This document shows positions 5,841 to 8,631 of a stretch of 8,631 bases of DNA, one piece after another; positions within the stretch are counted from its first letter, which is position 1; each line of letters begins with the position of its first letter. The translations under genes and the position numbers were made by a program. This stretch comes from Methylocystaceae bacterium UBA5192 (GTDB lineage: Bacteria; Pseudomonadota; Alphaproteobacteria; Rhizobiales; Beijerinckiaceae), in contig DHWC01000113.1 in assembly GCA_002412985.1 (NCBI GenBank), positions 3,402 to 12,032 of the forward strand, written 5' to 3'. Under the pieces are notes generated by a model. It searched no databases. It was given only the letters and a program-made list of their open reading frames with translations, and was not told the origin of the DNA.

Positions 5841-7007
5841 TCAGTTATTCTTGGATGGTGAAAGGACGGGCCTAACAGGCTCCGGGCGATACATGGGCAT
5901 TAAAATTCTAAATACTGTTCTGCGCATTACTGAGTCGCATTCAATGACCCCGCCATGGTCGTTGATAATCTTGGCTACCAGTGCAAGACCTAGGCCAGTT
6001 CCAGAGGCCTTTGTTGTGATGAAGGGTTCAAAAAGATTGGCCGCTATATCCTGAGGGATGCCTGGCCCATTATCCTTTACGCTTAATTCCAAAGGCAGGC
6101 CCACGGGGTTTTTCTCGCCAAAAGTTCTAAAACTCACGCCGGGGCGAAAGGCCGTTTTTAACGTAATCTCTCCATCGACTGCGTCGCCTATGGATTCTGC
6201 GGCATTTTTAACGAGATTGAGGAAGGCCTGAATGAGGAGATCGCGGTTGGCATATAAGGGCGGCAAGGACGGGTCATAGTCCTCAATAAAACGCAAATTG
6301 CGCGCAAATCCGCTTTGGGCGATTTGTTTAACGTGATCGAGAACAGAATGGATGTTGACTTGTTCTCGTTTCAAAGGCCTTGCGTCTGAGAAAACCTCCA
6401 TACGGTCGACTAGACGCACAATGCGGTCTGTTTCCTCGCAAATCAATCGCGTTAAGGCGCGATCAGAGTCATTAAGGCTTGTCTCTAATAATTGTGCCGC
6501 GCCGCGTATGCCGGAGAGCGGATTTTTTATTTCATGGGCCAACATAGACGCCATTCCAGAAACTGATCGAACTGCATTTCTGTGATTGAGCTGTCGATCA
6601 ATTTTATCAGCAATGGTTCTTTCCTGAAGCATCACGATTACCCGGCCGTCTAATTCTGGCAATGGCGCGCAATGAACATCAACGCGACGATCGAGTTCTT
6701 GGCCGGGGCGACCAACCTCAATTTTATATTCATTGATCGGCGCGCCACGCGCATGAACTTGTTCAATCAGCGTAATGAGTGGGGAACCAAAGGGGAGCAA
6801 ACGATCAATTTTTTGACCGATCAGCAATTGTCTGCCCAATTCAAAAAAGGCTTCGGCTGCCGCATTTGCTTCGGCGATATACCCCTCATGAGTGACGGTG
6901 ATTAAGGCTGTTGGAAGAGACTCAAAAATACCCGCTAATAATCGAGATTGTGATATGTCTATATTTTGATTTTTATTAGCTTCAGTTACGGTTGATTTAA
7001 CAGTCAT
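5841..7007 (-). CDS. ntrB: Nitrogen sensor histidine kinase/phosphatase NtrB
   Basis: 388-residue soluble kinase that phosphorylates or dephosphorylates NtrC; in the known pathway it is controlled by binding of PII (GlnB). PAS domain at about 22-130. HisKA domain with the phospho-acceptor H158 in SMLAHEIKNPLSGIRGAAQL. ATPase domain with N box at 264-268 (NLVKN), G1 DNGPGIP at 312-318, FEPF at 326-329 and G2 GTGLGL at 336-341. There is no membrane segment or signal peptide, as expected, and the length is normal. The ATG at 7007 overlaps the dusB stop in ATGA, with GAGG 7 nt upstream, so translation is coupled to dusB. It is followed by ntrC after 31 bp. It differs from NtrY in lacking the membrane, periplasmic and HAMP parts. 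Identification is certain from motifs and context. Confidence 0.96.
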   Translation of the reverse strand: MTVKSTVTEANKNQNIDISQSRLLAGIFESLPTALITVTHEGYIAEANAAAEAFFELGRQLLIGQKIDRLLPFGSPLITLIEQVHARGAPINEYKIEVGRPGQELDRRVDVHCAPLPELDGRVIVMLQERTIADKIDRQLNHRNAVRSVSGMASMLAHEIKNPLSGIRGAAQLLETSLNDSDRALTRLICEETDRIVRLVDRMEVFSDARPLKREQVNIHSVLDHVKQIAQSGFARNLRFIEDYDPSLPPLYANRDLLIQAFLNLVKNAAESIGDAVDGEITLKTAFRPGVSFRTFGEKNPVGLPLELSVKDNGPGIPQDIAANLFEPFITTKASGTGLGLALVAKIINDHGGVIECDSVMRRTVFRILMPMYRPEPVRPVLSPSKNN

Positions 7008-8050
7008 GCTGCAGCCTCAGCGTAATCGCCTAAAAAAATCACATCAATTAAATCATAGGCTTCATTAACGGATGCTGTTGTTATGAGTTTTTGTTTTAAT
7101 TTATAAATCGCTTCATTTGTCGCTTCAAAACTATGTTCGACATAGGCTGCGAGATGTTTACGAGCGTGTCGTAAGCCCGCCTCGCCCATCATTCCAACAA
7201 GTCCCTGAAGATGTTCCTTGACGATACTGCCGCGTTTTTCAAACGACAGGCTTTCTCGTTGCGCGCCGGCTGATAAAAAATAAGCAATGTCGCCAACAAG
7301 CCAGGGACGCCCAATCGCGGCGCGACCTATCATAAGCGCGTCAGCTCCTGATGCGTTTAACATTGTGCAGGCGTCTTCAATTGACGCACAATCGCCATTG
7401 GCGACTACGGGAATACGCACCGCAGATTTAACGTGTCTAATAGCCCGCCAATCGGCCCGACCTGAGTAGAACTGCTGTCGGGTGCGGCCGTGAACCGTAA
7501 TCAGCGATACGCCCTCGCCTTCCGCGCGACGCGCTAATTCAGGAGCGTTAATGGAATTTTCGTCCCATCCCAGACGCATCTTAAGCGTTATTGGAATTTT
7601 TACAGCCCGCCGCGCTGAAACAATCAAAGCAGTTGCTTGATCTAAGTCGCGCATCAGGGCGGCTCCAGCCATTCCGCCCGTTACGCGTTTGCAAGGACAG
7701 CCCATATTGATGTCGATCCAGTCAGCTCCGCTCGCTTCGGCATGTTGTGAGGCTATTTCGATATCGCGCACATCTCTGGCGGCGATTTGAATAGCGCGTG
7801 GCGCTAAGCGGGGCTGTCGGCAATCTGAACGAAGTCGATGTTGTGTCTCTCTATCGCCGCGAATAATGCCACTGCCTGTAATCATCTCACTGACCGTGGC
7901 GCTAGCTCCATGGCGCTCAGCCATTGCGCGCATAATAAGGTCTGTGACGCCGGCCATAGGAGCGAGGAGGACGCGGCCCTTGAGGGAGACCTCGCCAACC
8001 TTTATCAGTCCAGGATCAACTGGATCGCCTAATTTCTGGGCATCAAACAT
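7004..8050 (-). CDS. dusB: tRNA-dihydrouridine synthase DusB (NifR3 type)
   Basis: 348-residue FMN enzyme that reduces uridine to dihydrouridine in the tRNA D-loop using NAD(P)H, in the cytoplasm. The TIM-barrel marks are present: LLAPMAGVTDLIMRAMAE at 28-45 (FMN site), DINMGCPCKRVTGG at 113-126 with the catalytic cysteine C118, LKMRLGWD at 156-163 with the FMN-contacting lysine, TVHGRTRQQFYSG at 185-197, VANGD at 216-220 and GRAAIGRPW at 242-250. The C-terminal helical tRNA-binding domain covers about 265-340. Length is normal for bacterial DusB. It is the first gene of the dusB-ntrB-ntrC operon, which is why the family was first called nifR3. The ATG at 8050 has only a weak GGG 4 nt upstream, and a promoter sits 9 nt before it. 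It is divergent from ispD. Confidence 0.96.
   Translation of the reverse strand: MFDAQKLGDPVDPGLIKVGEVSLKGRVLLAPMAGVTDLIMRAMAERHGASATVSEMITGSGIIRGDRETQHRLRSDCRQPRLAPRAIQIAARDVRDIEIASQHAEASGADWIDINMGCPCKRVTGGMAGAALMRDLDQATALIVSARRAVKIPITLKMRLGWDENSINAPELARRAEGEGVSLITVHGRTRQQFYSGRADWRAIRHVKSAVRIPVVANGDCASIEDACTMLNASGADALMIGRAAIGRPWLVGDIAYFLSAGAQRESLSFEKRGSIVKEHLQGLVGMMGEAGLRHARKHLAAYVEHSFEATNEAIYKLKQKLITTASVNEAYDLIDVIFLGDYAEAAA
7015..7018 (-). promoter_or_regulatory. Ribosome binding site of ntrB inside dusB
   Basis: GAGG on the - strand, within the last codons of dusB and 7 nt before the ntrB ATG. It confirms the ATG at 7007 as the start and the ATGA stop/start coupling of the two genes. Confidence 0.6.
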
Positions 8051-8059
8051 CTTGCCCGT

Positions 8060-8088
8060 CTTATAAGCAATGCCTGTTTCTATGGCAA
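8060..8088 (-). promoter_or_regulatory. Predicted promoter of dusB-ntrBC, nearly leaderless
   Basis: On the - strand TTGCCA (8088-8083), exactly 17 bp, TATAAG (8065-8060), then 9 nt to the dusB ATG. Transcription would start only about 2-3 nt before the ATG. The -35 box and spacer length are the same as in the ntrY promoter, and both share ATTGCCA. Two direct copies of GCAATG (8067-8072 and 8086-8091, + strand) lie 19 bp apart in it. Confidence 0.55.
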
Positions 8089-8099
8089 TGGGACAAAAT

Positions 8100-8119
8100 G
8101 CCTCGAAATTTGACGAGGC
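8100..8119. repeat. Inverted repeat in the dusB-ispD divergent region
   Basis: GCCTCG (8100-8105), 8-bp centre AAATTTGA, CGAGGC (8114-8119): perfect 6-bp arms. It lies upstream of the dusB -35 box and overlaps a TTGACG (8110-8115) that could serve as the ispD -35 element. That element has only a poor -10 17 bp further on (CACAGA at 8133-8138). An operator serving both genes is possible but unproven. Confidence 0.35.
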
Positions 8120-8144
8120 TGGAGAAAAACGACACAGAGCCAGA

Positions 8145-8631
8145 ATGACTGAAAATGCGCCTACCCTCAGAGCAAAGAATACGATCGCCTATTTAGTCGT
8201 TGCCGCGGGACGGGGTTCTCGCGCCGGAGAAGGCTTACCCAAACAATATCGATCCTTAGGCAATCGAGCCGTTCTTTCTCATACGCTTTCAGCCTTACAC
8301 GCTAGCGCGCCCGAGGCCGTGATTCAGGTTGTGATCCATCCTGATGATCAGAGCCTTTATGACGATTGTCTTGTGAATTTGGAGCCCCTGGCGCACACCA
8401 GGCTGCAGCCGTCTGTATTTGGCGGAGCAACACGGCAGGAAAGCGTAAAGCTTGGTTTAGAAGCATTGGCGAAACTGACGACGCCGGAAATCGTTCTTAT
8501 TCATGACGCTGCCCGCCCTTTTGTGGATCGGGACATTGTTGAGCGCGCGGTCAAAGCTGCGCAAAAATATGGCGCAGCCGCTCCTGGCGTCGCCCTAACT
8601 GATACAGTCAAGCAGGTGGATGATCAGCTTA
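8145..8631 (+). CDS. ispD: 2-C-methyl-D-erythritol 4-phosphate cytidylyltransferase IspD, 5' part (possibly IspDF)
   Basis: Partial gene, 162 full codons, open at the right edge. IspD joins CTP and methylerythritol 4-phosphate to give CDP-ME in the MEP pathway of isoprenoid synthesis. Visible motifs: the nucleotide-binding loop VVAAGRGSRAGEGLPKQY at 18-35 with the catalytic lysine K33, GGATRQESV at 93-101, VLIHDAARPFV at 117-127 and TDTVK at 152-156. In most alphaproteobacteria this domain is fused to IspF in one bifunctional protein (IspDF). The C-terminal half is outside the window, so the fusion cannot be decided here. The ATG at 8145 has no strong ribosome site; GAG at 8137-8139 is weak. 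It is transcribed away from dusB, with 94 bp between the starts, and is not functionally tied to nitrogen control. Confidence 0.93.
   Translation, partial: MTENAPTLRAKNTIAYLVVAAGRGSRAGEGLPKQYRSLGNRAVLSHTLSALHASAPEAVIQVVIHPDDQSLYDDCLVNLEPLAHTRLQPSVFGGATRQESVKLGLEALAKLTTPEIVLIHDAARPFVDRDIVERAVKAAQKYGAAAPGVALTDTVKQVDDQL

Noticed and set aside
8051..8144. NtrC binding site upstream of dusB
   Set aside because: I looked for the GCAC-N-GTGC type dyad on both strands and found none; autoregulation of the operon by NtrC is not supported here.
1..8631. CRISPR arrays, tRNA or rRNA genes, insertion sequences, toxin-antitoxin or phage genes, riboswitches
   Set aside because: Nothing of the kind is visible: the window is almost fully taken by eight intact or edge-cut housekeeping and regulatory genes, and the three gaps are all under 210 bp.

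Overview
The window carries the nitrogen-regulation locus typical of alphaproteobacteria, most like Hyphomicrobiales/Rhizobiales. From right to left the order is ispD (or ispDF), dusB (old name nifR3), ntrB, ntrC, ntrY, ntrX, hfq, hflX. Only the ispD gene reads on the + strand; everything else reads on the - strand. Evidence for the lineage is the gene order, the presence of both NtrBC and NtrYX, and the alphaproteobacterial style of the Hfq and NtrX proteins. Base composition looks moderate (about half G+C by eye). I cannot name a genus.

Layout: 1-143 is the 5' end of hflX, cut by the window edge, with a probable TTG start 4 nt behind hfq. 148-405 is hfq. 406-614 is a 209-bp gap with a likely hfq promoter, an A-rich leader with ARN triplets next to the ribosome site, and weak stem-loops behind ntrX. 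615-1982 ntrX and 1982-4249 ntrY overlap by one base (TAATG). 4250-4336 is an 87-bp gap with a good sigma70-type promoter so close to ntrY that the transcript should be leaderless. 4337-5809 is ntrC and 5841-7007 is ntrB, 31 bp apart; ntrB overlaps dusB (7004-8050) by ATGA. 8051-8144 is a divergent promoter region, where dusB has a promoter with the same -35 and spacer as ntrY, also nearly leaderless. 8145-8631 is the 5' part of ispD.

How it works together: NtrB and NtrC are the soluble nitrogen sensor and the sigma54-dependent activator, and NtrC keeps an intact GAFTGA loop. NtrY and NtrX are a membrane-bound sensor and a paralogous regulator whose AAA+ domain has lost GAFTGA. NtrX therefore probably acts as a sigma70-type activator or repressor. 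Hfq, the RNA chaperone, links this region to post-transcriptional control; HflX is a ribosome-associated GTPase. DusB makes dihydrouridine in tRNA and heads the ntrBC operon. IspD belongs to isoprenoid (MEP pathway) synthesis and is a neighbour only.

All eight genes belong to known families and none looks broken. I saw no mobile element, tRNA, rRNA, CRISPR array or novel multi-gene system. The points worth a second look are regulatory: two matched leaderless promoters, ARN repeats in the hfq leader, the TTG start of hflX, and the NtrC/NtrX divergence.
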